A stretch of DNA of 64,000 bases from Methylomonas sp. LW13 (lineage in GTDB: Bacteria; Pseudomonadota; Gammaproteobacteria; Methylococcales; Methylomonadaceae): assembly GCF_016865255.1 (NCBI RefSeq), contig NZ_CP033381.1, positions 5,169,524-5,233,523 on the forward strand, in the 5' to 3' direction. Shown one piece after another: positions 46,762 to 56,900 of this stretch. The notes beneath the pieces are model-generated. The model was not told the DNA's origin, searched no databases, and worked only from the letters and a program-made list of their open reading frames with translations. The stretch's first letter is position 1. Every line of letters begins with the position of its first letter. The position numbers were made by a program, and so were the translations under genes.

Positions 46762-47211
46762 ATGAACTATCACGAGATGCTCGCCGTGGCGTTTGCCGAA
46801 GCAAAAGCCGGTTTTGACGAAGGCGGCGTGCCGGTCGGCGCGGCCTTGTTCGATGCTGATGGCAGCTTGCTGGGCCGGGGCCGCAACCGCCGCGTGCAAG
46901 ATAACGATCCGTCTGTGCACGGCGAAACCGATGCCTTCCGCAATGCCGGCCGGCAGACCAGCTACCGCGACAAAATTTTGGTCACCACCTTGGCACCGTG
47001 CTGGTATTGCTCGGGATTGATTCGGCAATTCAATATCGGCACGGTGGTTGTCGGCGAATCACGCAACTTTTCCGGGCATCTGGACTGGCTAAGAGAAGCC
47101 GGCGTCAAGATTGTGGAATTGAACGACCCCGTCTGCATCGAGTTGATGAGCCGTTTTATTGCTCAATCACCAAAGATTTGGTTTGAAGACATCGGTGAGG
47201 ATTGTTGTTAA
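46762..47211 (+). CDS. cytosine deaminase of the yeast Fcy1 type
   Basis: A 149-residue zinc deaminase. Zinc and proton-shuttle residues: His53-Gly-Glu55 in SVHGETDAFRNAGRQ and Cys80/Cys83 in LAPCWYC. Beyond the generic fold, the long match to yeast Fcy1 is striking, notably VVVGESRNF and the C-terminal WFEDIGED. Fcy1 converts cytosine to uracil (and 5-fluorocytosine to 5-fluorouracil) and is unrelated to bacterial CodA. The ATG at 46762 has TAGGA before it. A different substrate such as a pterin or creatinine cannot be excluded. Confidence 0.82.
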   Translation: MNYHEMLAVAFAEAKAGFDEGGVPVGAALFDADGSLLGRGRNRRVQDNDPSVHGETDAFRNAGRQTSYRDKILVTTLAPCWYCSGLIRQFNIGTVVVGESRNFSGHLDWLREAGVKIVELNDPVCIELMSRFIAQSPKIWFEDIGEDCC

Positions 47212-47407
47212 ACCAAAATTGGCCGCTGATTCCACCCGTTCAATAACACAGCCGTTGAACCCAACTAAACGTCCGTTGCAAAATGGCATTGCCCTATGCG
47301 GTTAATTATTATAAAACGGCGGGAATGATGCGCTGACACCTAAAGGCGTTCTTCGCTGTCAAACCTTCGAGAGTGGAAGGACTTTTCATTTCCCTGGGTT
47401 CCCTCAT

Positions 47408-47422
47408 TCTCCGGGACGGAGA
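47408..47422 (+). other. small hairpin in the GST leader region
   Basis: TCTCCG (47408-47413) pairs with CGGAGA (47417-47422) around GGA, about 50 bp before the GST-like start. The 262-bp region 47212-47473 shows nothing else recognisable. Confidence 0.3.
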
Positions 47423-47473
47423 TATCCGATTAAATAAATTCTCGATCCATAATCTGCAAAGGAGTTTTCGTTT

Positions 47474-48121
47474 ATGAGTCTGTCCTTAGTCATCGGTAAC
47501 AAAAATTACTCATCTTGGTCGTTACGGCCTTGGTTGTTTTTGAAATATCACGACATCGATTTCACGGAAATCCGCATCCCGCTGTATAGAGAGGATTCAA
47601 AAGACAAACTGCTGCAATACTCGCCGACCGGTAAGGTACCGGTTTTGTTGGATGGCGAACTTAAGGTTTGGGATTCACTGGCAATATTGGAATATCTGGT
47701 GGAACGCTTTCCGCAAACCCAAGGCTGGCCGGAAGATTTTGCCGAACGCGCTGCGGCCCGCTCCTTAGCTGCCGAAATGCATTCCGGATTTACGGCGCTG
47801 CGTACCTATTGCGGGATGAATTGCAAGCGCAAACCCTCAGCCAAACCCTTGCCGGAAGCAGTACATCCCGACATCGAACGTATCGGTGAAATTTGGCAAC
47901 ACTACCGACAACTGCACCGCCACGACGGTCCGTGGTTATTTGGGCGTTTTACGATAGTCGATGCGATGTTCGCCCCCGTCGCCTTGCGATTTCACAGCTA
48001 TCAACTGGCAACCAATAAAGAGGCGCAGGCCTATGTGGACTCAGTGCTGGCTTGCCCGGCTGTAAGCGCCTGGATGGAAGCCGGCAATTTGGAAAGCGAG
48101 GTAATCACCGCGTTTGAATAA
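47474..48121 (+). CDS. glutathione S-transferase family protein
   Basis: A 215-residue protein with an N-terminal thioredoxin-like GST domain (LVIGNKNYSSWSLRPWLFLK, with the catalytic-type Ser region; SPTGKVPVLLDGELKVWDSL) and a C-terminal helical domain (RSLAAEMHSGFTALRTYCGM). AAGGAG precedes the ATG. Substrate unknown. Confidence 0.9.
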   Translation: MSLSLVIGNKNYSSWSLRPWLFLKYHDIDFTEIRIPLYREDSKDKLLQYSPTGKVPVLLDGELKVWDSLAILEYLVERFPQTQGWPEDFAERAAARSLAAEMHSGFTALRTYCGMNCKRKPSAKPLPEAVHPDIERIGEIWQHYRQLHRHDGPWLFGRFTIVDAMFAPVALRFHSYQLATNKEAQAYVDSVLACPAVSAWMEAGNLESEVITAFE

Positions 48122-48174
48122 TCGGTTTACAACGTTGCTTATCACCAAAATAAAATGGTCGCTGCTTTACTGAA

Positions 48175-48351
48175 ATGATCGATATTTTCAAAACTGAGTT
48201 TTGCCGATATGCCAGTGCAGATGTAAAAGGCAACTGGAAAGATCAACTCATTGACCAGCCATTAATCGGTCGTTCCCGTAATGCTTTTCTCCAGTTCATA
48301 CCGGGGCATTCGAAACCTGAATTTCACCCACGCGAAAACACCGGTTTCTAA
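48175..48351 (+). CDS. possible 58-residue protein
   Basis: An open frame beginning MIDIFKTEFCRYASAD and ending HPRENTGF, between the GST-like gene and the convergent RND pump. It has a protein-like, hydrophilic composition but no clear ribosome site and no recognised family; it may be a gene remnant. Confidence 0.3.
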   Translation: MIDIFKTEFCRYASADVKGNWKDQLIDQPLIGRSRNAFLQFIPGHSKPEFHPRENTGF

Positions 48352-48361
48352 ACCTTAAAAA

Positions 48362-51300
48362 TTAAACAGTGATTCTGAACCAAGCTGCATATAAAGCCGG
48401 CAAAAACAGCAGCGTCAACGCAGTCGCGACGGTCAAACCTCCCATAATCGCCACTGCCATTGGGCCGAAAAAGGCGCTGTGGGTGAGGGGAATCATGGCC
48501 AATATTGCCGCCGCCGCCGTTAATACGATGGGGCGAAACCGGCGCACCGTCGAATCGACAATCGCATCAAAATCCGAACGCCCGGCCTGCTTATCCTGAT
48601 CGATTTGATCGACCAGAATTACCGAGTTGCGCATGATCATGCCGGAAAGTGCGATGGTACCCAACATCGCCACAAAACCGAACGGTTGTTGAAAAATCAA
48701 CAAAAACAAGGTCACGCCGATTAGTCCCAGCGGCGCTGTTAATAACACCAAGGCCATCCGCGAAAAGCTTTGCAACTGGATCATCAGCACAGTCAAGACC
48801 GTCAGAAAGAACAAAGGCATACCGGCAGCCACCGAATCGCCGCCCTTGGCCGATTCTTCCACCGCGCCGCCGGTCTCCAGGCGGTAACCGGGCGGTAATT
48901 GCCGCTTTATGTCGACCAGTTGTTCTTCTATCTGAGCCGACACCATCGGCGCCTGCATATTGCCATACAAATTCGCGCGCACCGTGACGGTAGGAATGCG
49001 ATTACGCCGCCAAATCAAACCTTCCTCAAAACCGTATTCCAGTTCCGCGACTTGCGACAGGGGCACACTGCGTCCGCCGGGGATCGGTATCATCAAATTT
49101 TGCAGACGCGATAAATGCTTACGTTCGATTTCGGCGCCACGCACCAATAAGTCGATGCGCTCGATGCCTTCACGAAATTCGGTCACATACAAGCCTTGTA
49201 GCGCACCATTGACAATATTGGCAATATCACTGGAACTAATCCCCAGCAGTCTGGCTTTCGATTGGTCAACATTCACGCGCACGACTTTCACCGGCTCTTC
49301 CCAATCCAACTGCACGTTGGACGGGTAAGGGTTGGCGCGCATCACATCTGCCACTTGGCGGGCAATCGTGCGTAGCGTTGATAAATCGGGCCCGGAGACT
49401 CTGAATTGCACGGGAAAACCTACCGGCGGGCCGTTCTCCAAACGTAATACGCTGCCGCGCATATCCGGAAAATCCTGTTCAAACAAATGTATGAGTTTAT
49501 CGCGCAGTTGTTCTCGTTCCGCTGGGCCATTGGTCAACACCACAAACTGCGCAAAGCTGCGTTGCGGTAGTTGCTGATCCAAAGGTAAATAAAAACGCGG
49601 ACTGCCGTTGCCGACATAAGCCACGTAGTTATCGATGCCGCTTTGCTCATCCAGCCAGGCCTCCAGTTTTTTCACATCGGCTTCGGTGGCGGCATACGAC
49701 ACACCCTCAGCCAAACGCAAATCGACGATTAACTCCGGCCGAGTGGAATCCGGAAAAAACTGTTGCTGGACAAACTTAAAACCGAAGATCGCGGTAATAA
49801 ACATGGCTATGGTTAAAACAATCACCAGCCAACGGTGGATAACGCAAGCGGCCACCAGTTTTCGGAAGCGCAGATAAAACGGCGTTTGATATAGCTCGTG
49901 GGCGTGGTTCTTGGGCTGTTCGGCATGTGGTTGTTTCCGCAACTTGGCCCAAATCCGCGCCCAGCTCGACGCTTGCTCTTGTCCCTTGCTCAAGTCAGGC
50001 AATAAGCGATGTCCCAAATACGGTACAAACACTACCGCCGCGAACCAGGAGACCAACAAGGCGATAACCACCACTTGAAAAATCGAGCGGGTGTATTCGC
50101 CGGTAGAAGACGCCGCCGTGGCAATCGGCAAAAAGCCGGCAGCGGTTACCAATGTGCCGCTCAGCATCGGCATCGCGGTGGATGTATAGGCAAATGCGGC
50201 AGCACGAGTTCTATCCCAACCCTGTTCCATCTTAGACGCCATCATTTCCACGGCGATAATGGCATCGTCCACCAACAAGCCCAAAGCCAAAATCAACGCA
50301 CCCAGAGAAATTTTGTGCAAGCCAACGCCAAACAGATGCATCAGCCAAAAAGTGACTGCCAACACCACCGGAATCGTGATCGCGACCACGATGCCGGTGC
50401 GTAACCCCAACGACAGCAGGCTAACGCCCAACACTATGACGACCGCTTCGGTCAGCGATTTGGCAAACTCGTTAACCGAACGCTGCACCGCTTTCGGCTG
50501 CGAAGACACAGTATGCAATTCCAAACCCACCGGCAATTGGGCTTGGGTAGTTACCACGGCCTGGTCCAAATCGCGGCCCAGCTTGATGATATCGCCGCCA
50601 GCACGCATCGCCACGCCGATCAACAGCGCGTCATGACCTTTATAACGCACCCGGTCCTTGGGGGGATCTTCAAAGCCGCGGCTGACTTTGGCGACATCAC
50701 CCAACCGAAATTCGTTGTTATTGGCGCGAAAACGTACATCCCGCAGTTCTTCCAATCTATCGTAACGACCGGTTACCGCAATCCGAATATGCTCGTTTTC
50801 AGAATCGAAACTACCGCTGCCCGTCACCAGATTCTGCGCTTGCAAGGTGCGGAGCAAGGTGGCAACGTCGATGCCGATGGTCGCTAATTTGGCATTGGAC
50901 AATTCGACGTAAATGCGTTGTTTCTGCTCGCCGAAAAAGTCAACCTTGGCAACATCGTTCACTCTGAGCAGTTCGGCGCGCAACGTTTCCGCGTGACGCT
51001 TCAGTTCCGCATAGTCGTAGCCGTCGCCGGTCAAGGCATACAAGTTTCCGTATACATCCCCAAACTCGTCGTTGAATGTCGGCCCTTCAACGCCTGCCGG
51101 CAGGGTGTAAGCAATATCGCCGATTTTTTTGCGAACCTGATAAAAAATGTCCGGGACTTGCACCGCTGGTGTGGAGTCCTTGGCCGACAGAAAAATTAAG
51201 GATTCGCCCGGTCTGGAATAGCTGCGTAAATTGTCCAGCCAGGGTACTTCCTGGAGTTTTTTCTCCAGTTTATCGGTGACTTGTTGTTCCACTTCCTGCG

Positions 51301-51478
51301 CGCTGGCACCGGGCCAACCGGTGCGGATAACCATCACTTTGAAAGTGAACGGCGGATCTTCAGACTGGCCCAGCCTGGTATACGAAAGCATCCCCACCAA
51401 GGTCAGCATCAACATGGCATATAACACCAATGCCGGGTGCCGCAAAGCCCACTCGGAGAGATTGAAGCCCGATTTCAT
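48362..51478 (-). CDS. RND multidrug efflux permease (AcrB/HAE1-like)
   Basis: A 1038-residue RND transporter with the 12-TM, two-large-loop plan: TM1 at 10-32, porter loop with GWPGASAQEVEQQVTDKLEK, TM4 charge-relay LVDDAIIAVE, and the second half with SGMIMRNSVILVDQ. It exports drugs or other compounds with an adaptor and an outer-membrane channel using proton-motive force. The adaptor gene overlaps its start by ATGA; no TolC-like channel gene is adjacent, so an unlinked one must be used. Confidence 0.95.
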   Translation of the reverse strand: MKSGFNLSEWALRHPALVLYAMLMLTLVGMLSYTRLGQSEDPPFTFKVMVIRTGWPGASAQEVEQQVTDKLEKKLQEVPWLDNLRSYSRPGESLIFLSAKDSTPAVQVPDIFYQVRKKIGDIAYTLPAGVEGPTFNDEFGDVYGNLYALTGDGYDYAELKRHAETLRAELLRVNDVAKVDFFGEQKQRIYVELSNAKLATIGIDVATLLRTLQAQNLVTGSGSFDSENEHIRIAVTGRYDRLEELRDVRFRANNNEFRLGDVAKVSRGFEDPPKDRVRYKGHDALLIGVAMRAGGDIIKLGRDLDQAVVTTQAQLPVGLELHTVSSQPKAVQRSVNEFAKSLTEAVVIVLGVSLLSLGLRTGIVVAITIPVVLAVTFWLMHLFGVGLHKISLGALILALGLLVDDAIIAVEMMASKMEQGWDRTRAAAFAYTSTAMPMLSGTLVTAAGFLPIATAASSTGEYTRSIFQVVVIALLVSWFAAVVFVPYLGHRLLPDLSKGQEQASSWARIWAKLRKQPHAEQPKNHAHELYQTPFYLRFRKLVAACVIHRWLVIVLTIAMFITAIFGFKFVQQQFFPDSTRPELIVDLRLAEGVSYAATEADVKKLEAWLDEQSGIDNYVAYVGNGSPRFYLPLDQQLPQRSFAQFVVLTNGPAEREQLRDKLIHLFEQDFPDMRGSVLRLENGPPVGFPVQFRVSGPDLSTLRTIARQVADVMRANPYPSNVQLDWEEPVKVVRVNVDQSKARLLGISSSDIANIVNGALQGLYVTEFREGIERIDLLVRGAEIERKHLSRLQNLMIPIPGGRSVPLSQVAELEYGFEEGLIWRRNRIPTVTVRANLYGNMQAPMVSAQIEEQLVDIKRQLPPGYRLETGGAVEESAKGGDSVAAGMPLFFLTVLTVLMIQLQSFSRMALVLLTAPLGLIGVTLFLLIFQQPFGFVAMLGTIALSGMIMRNSVILVDQIDQDKQAGRSDFDAIVDSTVRRFRPIVLTAAAAILAMIPLTHSAFFGPMAVAIMGGLTVATALTLLFLPALYAAWFRITV

Positions 51479-52542
51479 GGTTGGCTCCGCAGCGGCGTTG
51501 CCCTAACTTTCTGGCCGGGTATCAAAGTTTGCACCCCCGCCACTACTACTTGTTCGCCTTTTTGGATACCGCCGGCAATCAACACGCCATCTTCGCGAAA
51601 CGCGCCGGCCTGAACGGTTCTAGGCTGAACTTCACCGTTCGCCGGATTCACCACCCAGACGACGGATTGACCGTCACGCTGAGTAAGCGCTGTGGTGGGT
51701 AATAAAAAATCCTTGGTGTCCTGATGATAAAAGCGAACGCCGGCCGTCATGCCCAAACGCACCGAATCGTCGGCATCCAGCAAAACCACACGTACTTGAA
51801 AAGTACGTGTGAGATTATCGGCCGCCGGTGCCACTTCCCGGACTTTACCGTGATATACGGTAGTGGGGTTGGCCCACAATCTGATTTCCGCCGGCACATC
51901 GGCAGCGATGCCCAGCATGCGCGACTCGGGAACGGCTATTTCGACTTCTTTATTTTCCGGCACGGCAATACGAACAATAGGCTCGCCGGCGGCAACCACT
52001 TGGCCCGGTTCGGCCTGAATGCGGGTAACCACGCCATCCCGCTCCGCCAGTAACTGCGTGTAGCGCGACTGATTGCCGGTTACCGCGGCTTGCGCGCGGG
52101 TTTGCTTTACCCTGGCCGCCGCCGCCTTGAATTGCGCTTCCTGAATATCCAAAGCCTGGTTGGAAATGAATTTGCTGGCGTGTAATTGGCGTTGTCTGTC
52201 CAGCTCGGCTTGGGCCAAGGCCAGATCGGCTTCCGCCGCCCGGACTTCCGCCTGCGCCGCTTGGGTGGATAAACCGGTATCCATACTATCCAGTTTGGCC
52301 AACAGCTGGCCTTTCGTCACCACTGCGCCTGTATCGACATTGCGTTCGATAATTTTGCCGTTGATGCGAAAACCTTGAGCACTTTCGTAGCGGGAGCGAA
52401 TTTCGCCTATCAATATGATAGGAGCGGCTGTGGTTTGTTCGCCTACTGTCACCACTAAAGCCGGTCTGGGCGCTGATGCCGTGGGCGCTGGTTTTTCGCA
52501 AGCGGCCAGCAATAGCGGCAACGTCAACAACAAATATTTCAT
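51475..52542 (-). CDS. RND periplasmic adaptor lipoprotein
   Basis: A 355-residue membrane-fusion protein. It has a lipoprotein signal with lipobox LLAAC (Cys15), a lipoyl/hairpin region (RNVDTGAVVTKGQLLAKLDS, AEADLALAQAELDRQRQLH), and beta-barrel and membrane-proximal domains (VRLGMTAGVRFY, VQTLIPGQKVRATPL). Its stop overlaps the RND start by 4 bp, so the two are coupled. Confidence 0.94.
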   Translation of the reverse strand: MKYLLLTLPLLLAACEKPAPTASAPRPALVVTVGEQTTAAPIILIGEIRSRYESAQGFRINGKIIERNVDTGAVVTKGQLLAKLDSMDTGLSTQAAQAEVRAAEADLALAQAELDRQRQLHASKFISNQALDIQEAQFKAAAARVKQTRAQAAVTGNQSRYTQLLAERDGVVTRIQAEPGQVVAAGEPIVRIAVPENKEVEIAVPESRMLGIAADVPAEIRLWANPTTVYHGKVREVAPAADNLTRTFQVRVVLLDADDSVRLGMTAGVRFYHQDTKDFLLPTTALTQRDGQSVVWVVNPANGEVQPRTVQAGAFREDGVLIAGGIQKGEQVVVAGVQTLIPGQKVRATPLRSQP

Positions 52543-52583
52543 TTTATCCCCTAAAAAATGGCACTAGCTGCATCCAGAGTTAT

Positions 52584-53510
52584 TTATGCCATGGCCTTGC
52601 GGATTAACTCCAGCGGCACCAGCGAAATCAATGCTCTAAACAACAAGGCGTTGTGATTGTTGACTAGGCCGTAACATTCGTAATCCAAGGGTGTGGCGTT
52701 CAAATCGCCGAAATCGTGCGCGGCACAATCCGCTGCGGGTTTGATCAAAATATGCACCGCGTCGTTACTTTTAAGCTGCGACAAACAACGTCTGTCGATG
52801 GAAATTTTGTGCGAAGTATAGACCATGGGGTTACGCTCGAAATCGTGCAGCCATTTCAAGGCCTTTTCCAGCAACGCACTGGAGAGCAATGCGCACGGAA
52901 ACATCTCCGGGAAAATCACCTTATCCTGTAGCTCGTCGAAATACTGGGTTTGATCACGCAGTGATGCACACAAAAAATTCTTGGCATTGCTGGTCATCAT
53001 GAACTTGCGTTTGAGAAAAAAACCATTGCTCAAAAAACAACGGTCAGGCTGGATTTTTAATTCGCCGACCCGAGACAAATCCGGCTGATCTAAAAACAGC
53101 GGTTCGGCGGTTTCTTTTTTATAGCCGGTCAAGGCCAGTTTGCCGTCGGCTTTGACGATAATCCGGTTGCTCAAGCTTGGCGACGGTTCGTTCTTAAATA
53201 CCGATTCTTTAATATCCACTTCAATCGCCTGGTTCGGCTTAATGGCATTGGCAAAAGCAAACTGGTAATTGCTGAAGTTCAAGCCCTGTTCGGCTAGCAA
53301 TTTTTCTTCGTCATGTTGCCGGCGATAATCCGCTATCTTGCCTTCGATCAAGGACTCCAGCTGAAACCCCAAGGTAATCGGGCCGTTAAACGGGTTGCCA
53401 TTGATGTTCTGCCACTTCCGGCTATCGTGGAACAGATTGAAATCGTCGGTGGAATTGCGGGCGATGTCGATATGTAGCTGACTGAAAACATCAGCATTGT
53501 TTAGATTCAT
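52584..53510 (-). CDS. hypothetical protein, possible hotdog-fold domain
   Basis: A 308-residue cytoplasmic protein without a recognised family. Residues 10-45 (IDIARNSTDDFNLFHDSRKW, then FNGPITLGFQLESLI) resemble the MaoC/hotdog N-terminal pattern with a DFNxxHD motif, and the DUF3581 family recalled from gammaproteobacteria has a similar start. A second half (VIFPEMFPCALLSSALLEKA) could be a repeated hotdog unit. It stands alone between the RND adaptor and a long AT-rich gap. Confidence 0.6.
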   Translation of the reverse strand: MNLNNADVFSQLHIDIARNSTDDFNLFHDSRKWQNINGNPFNGPITLGFQLESLIEGKIADYRRQHDEEKLLAEQGLNFSNYQFAFANAIKPNQAIEVDIKESVFKNEPSPSLSNRIIVKADGKLALTGYKKETAEPLFLDQPDLSRVGELKIQPDRCFLSNGFFLKRKFMMTSNAKNFLCASLRDQTQYFDELQDKVIFPEMFPCALLSSALLEKALKWLHDFERNPMVYTSHKISIDRRCLSQLKSNDAVHILIKPAADCAAHDFGDLNATPLDYECYGLVNNHNALLFRALISLVPLELIRKAMA

Positions 53511-53938
53511 GTGGGAAGCCTCCGCTCAGCTATCGTCGAAACGACAAGTTTAATCCCATGCGAGCAACTTATCGAGGATAGAACTTACATCTACCGTTTA
53601 CCCGTTTAGAAACAGAAATTTTTGATTCTGTTCATGATCGACAGCAATTGCCGCAAGCTTGTCGAACCCCACATACTCTTTGAGGAGTCATTAGCTAACT
53701 CAACTTATTCAATGTTTCTTAAAATCCAGGATAGCTATCTGATCAGAACTTCCCTACATAAATCGTAGGTATTGTCTGATTTTTTTACAGTTGAAAAAAT
53801 ACCTTGGTCCAATTGCTAATTAACATCTTAACTGATAAGAAAATTTGTCCTATCGGTATATTTATTGCTGTTCTCAATCCGAGCTGACCATTCTGGAACC
53901 GCTCAACATTCAATTTTTCAACTTCCTAACTAAATGAT
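53511..53938. other. 428-bp AT-rich intergenic region
   Basis: Lies between divergent genes and presumably holds the promoter of the large cytochrome. T-runs and weak symmetry (GATTTTTTT / AAAAAAT near 53780-53806) are present, but no promoter, operator or gene can be fixed by eye. Confidence 0.35.
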
Positions 53939-56900
53939 ATGAATCAAAGCAATTGTACCCAGTTGCCGCTTGTCGACCAGCAATCGGAACCCCCGAGAAC
54001 CAAAATAAATGCTCTTTCTGTTTTGGCGATAGTTTTATCGACGTGCTATTTCCCAGCCACTCAGGCCGTGGTGTTTTTTTCCGACGATTTCGAGCGCACC
54101 ACACTTGAACAAAGTGCAGGTTCGCCGAACGGCTTCATTCAAGACCAAATGCCCAATAGCGCCTATCAGTATTTTCCCAAAACCCGAGTTTGGACTGCAG
54201 GCGACAATAATCTGGAATTGCTGACAAATGGTGCCTCCGGTGTCAACGCGCACAGCGGCAGACATTTTGTCGAATTGGATACGTGGGCCAATTCCAGCAT
54301 GTCCACCAAAGTTAAATTGGTCAACGGCCAACATTATCGTCTGCGGTTTCACAGCCGCTCAAGAAGCCTTTTCCAGTTGGGAGGCGGTTTGCGTGCCGCA
54401 GTGACAGCACCCAACTTTAACAGCGGTTATTTTTCTGTTGTAGGAACTAGCAACTGGACGGAGTGGCAGTTCCTGTTTTTGTATAGCGGCCCAACCGGTG
54501 AAGCTACATTAAGTTTTGAAGCCACTGGCACGTCTGATGGCATAGGTACTTTCCTGGATGATGTTTCGCTGGAAACTACGATTTCAGGGGATCCCAACAC
54601 CCCTGAAGCCTTGACCGGCATCTTACCGCCTGCCACACCCGGCCTATTTGGCAATGAAAAAACCCGAACCGACATTGTCACCCCTATTGTTGTCGATAAA
54701 TCGGCCGCGATTGCTCTGGGTAAAGCGTTGTTCTGGGAGCAAGGTGTTGGTAGTGATCAAATGGCTTGCGCCAGTTGCCACTTTCACGCTGGCGGTGATA
54801 ACCGGGTAAAAAACCAGCTTTCGCCCGGCTTAACCCATGCTGCAGCAACAGGCACTACCTTTGAACCCACTTTGTCTGGCGCGCTTGGTGGTCCAAATTA
54901 CACCCTGACTAAAGCCGACTTTCCCTTTGACCCTGCCAATGACGACACGGTGACCTCCTCAGGTACCTTCTCGGGTCAATTCTTCTCGACAATTGCTGAC
55001 AGCAATAACGAGGATTGCGACCGCGATGTGTCCCCCATCTTCCATGTCAATGGCGTGGGTACCCGGAATGTTGAGCCGCGAAACTCACCAACCGTGATCA
55101 ATGCCGCTTATAACTACCGTAACTTCTGGGATGGTCGAGCCAACAATGAGTTCAACGGTGTGTCGCCCTTCGGCTCGCGCGACGTTGCGGCGGGCGTTTA
55201 CATCAACGATAACCTAACCCGGAACGTGGATTTCCAACAGGGCACAAACAATTTCAGCGGCACTGTCGACACCTATCTCGACGCCAGCTTCAGGAATACA
55301 GCGTATGCGACCGCTACTTCCCTGTTAGTTGACGATGGCTCTCCCAATCAGAAAAACATTCTGATTCGTTTCGACGGCTTGTTTGGGAACGGTCCAGGAC
55401 AAATTCCGCCCGGTTCGAAAATCGAAAGCGCGTCACTGAAGGTATTTGTGACCAAAACCGATGGTCTGGATTACGTCGGAATCAATCAAATGTTGGTGCC
55501 CTGGAGCGATACTTCGACCTGGAACTCTCTCACCAGCGGTATTTCGACCAACAATGTGGAAGCGAGCAGCACCCAATTGTTCCGCTTGTCCGCAGGCGGT
55601 TCAGGAAACCAAAGTTTCGACAACTTGGCTTCATCACTTCAAGCTTGGTCCAATGGTGCGCCCAATTACGGCTGGGTGATTAACACGGGCTCAACAGACG
55701 CCGATAACTGGACTATGGCCAGCGCCCAAGCAGCCACCACATCACAACGGCCAAGACTGGTCGTGACCTACACGCCACCGGCCAAAATCGTCAAAAAACC
55801 GCTCAAATTGAACAACGCCTCCTTGGCGTCTCAAGCGGTTGGTCCAGTCGGTAGTGATTTTGAAATGGCTTGTCGGGCGCGTAAATTTGCCGACGTCGGG
55901 CGTAAGCTTTTGAATAGAAAGCCCTTGCAGTTCCAATCGATAGCGGCTGATGACAGCGTGTTGTCTGCTTTACCTACGCTGCTGGGCGGCAACGGAACCT
56001 ATAGCACCCTGATCCAAAAAGCCTTTGCACCCGCTTACTGGAACGGTGATTGCGGCAGCCAATGCGGTACGCCCAGTACAGGGGTGGCGCCTAACGCGGC
56101 TTACAATCAGATGGAAGCCAATTTCTCGATGTATTTTGGTATTGCCTTACAGCTCTATCAAGAAACATTGGTATCCGATGACAGTCGCTTCGACAAATGG
56201 AAACGCAGCTTGTACATCCCCACCACAGCCGAGCGTAACGGTGAAGCGATATTCAACGGTAAGGGGGAATGCAATGCCTGTCATAAAGGGCCAACGATGT
56301 CCAACGCCACCAACTTGCAAACCAGTGACAATGTCATCGAAGGCATGTTGATGAAAAACAACCAGGTGGCGATTTACGATAAAGGCTTTTACAACATCGG
56401 TGTCGTTCCAACCGATTACGATATTGGTGGCGGCGGTCTGGATCCATTCGGTAACACGCTGTCTTTGTCACGCCAGTATGTGCAAAGTCAGTTTGTCGAC
56501 AGTTTTGGTGTTGAACCTTGTAAGTTTGACCAAGATAACGGCCTATGTGCGGATAACTCACCGGCGCGACGCGCTCAGAACACTGCTGTGGTAGATGGCA
56601 GCTTTAAAGTACCGACGTTGCGTAATGTGGAATTTACGGGACCGTACATGCATAACGGTAGCTTATCAACGCTGGAACAAGTGGTGTCCTTTTACAACCA
56701 AGGCGGCAACTTTGATAATCCGCAAAAACATCCGGATGTCAAACCGCTGGGTTTAACACCGCAAGAACAAGCGGATTTGGTGGCATTCATGAAAACTTTC
56801 ACGGATCCCCGAGTCAGTTATGAACGCGCACCTTTCGACCACCCATCACTGACCATTCCGCATGGCCATGTCGGTAACGAGTTTTTCGTAACGGATGGTA

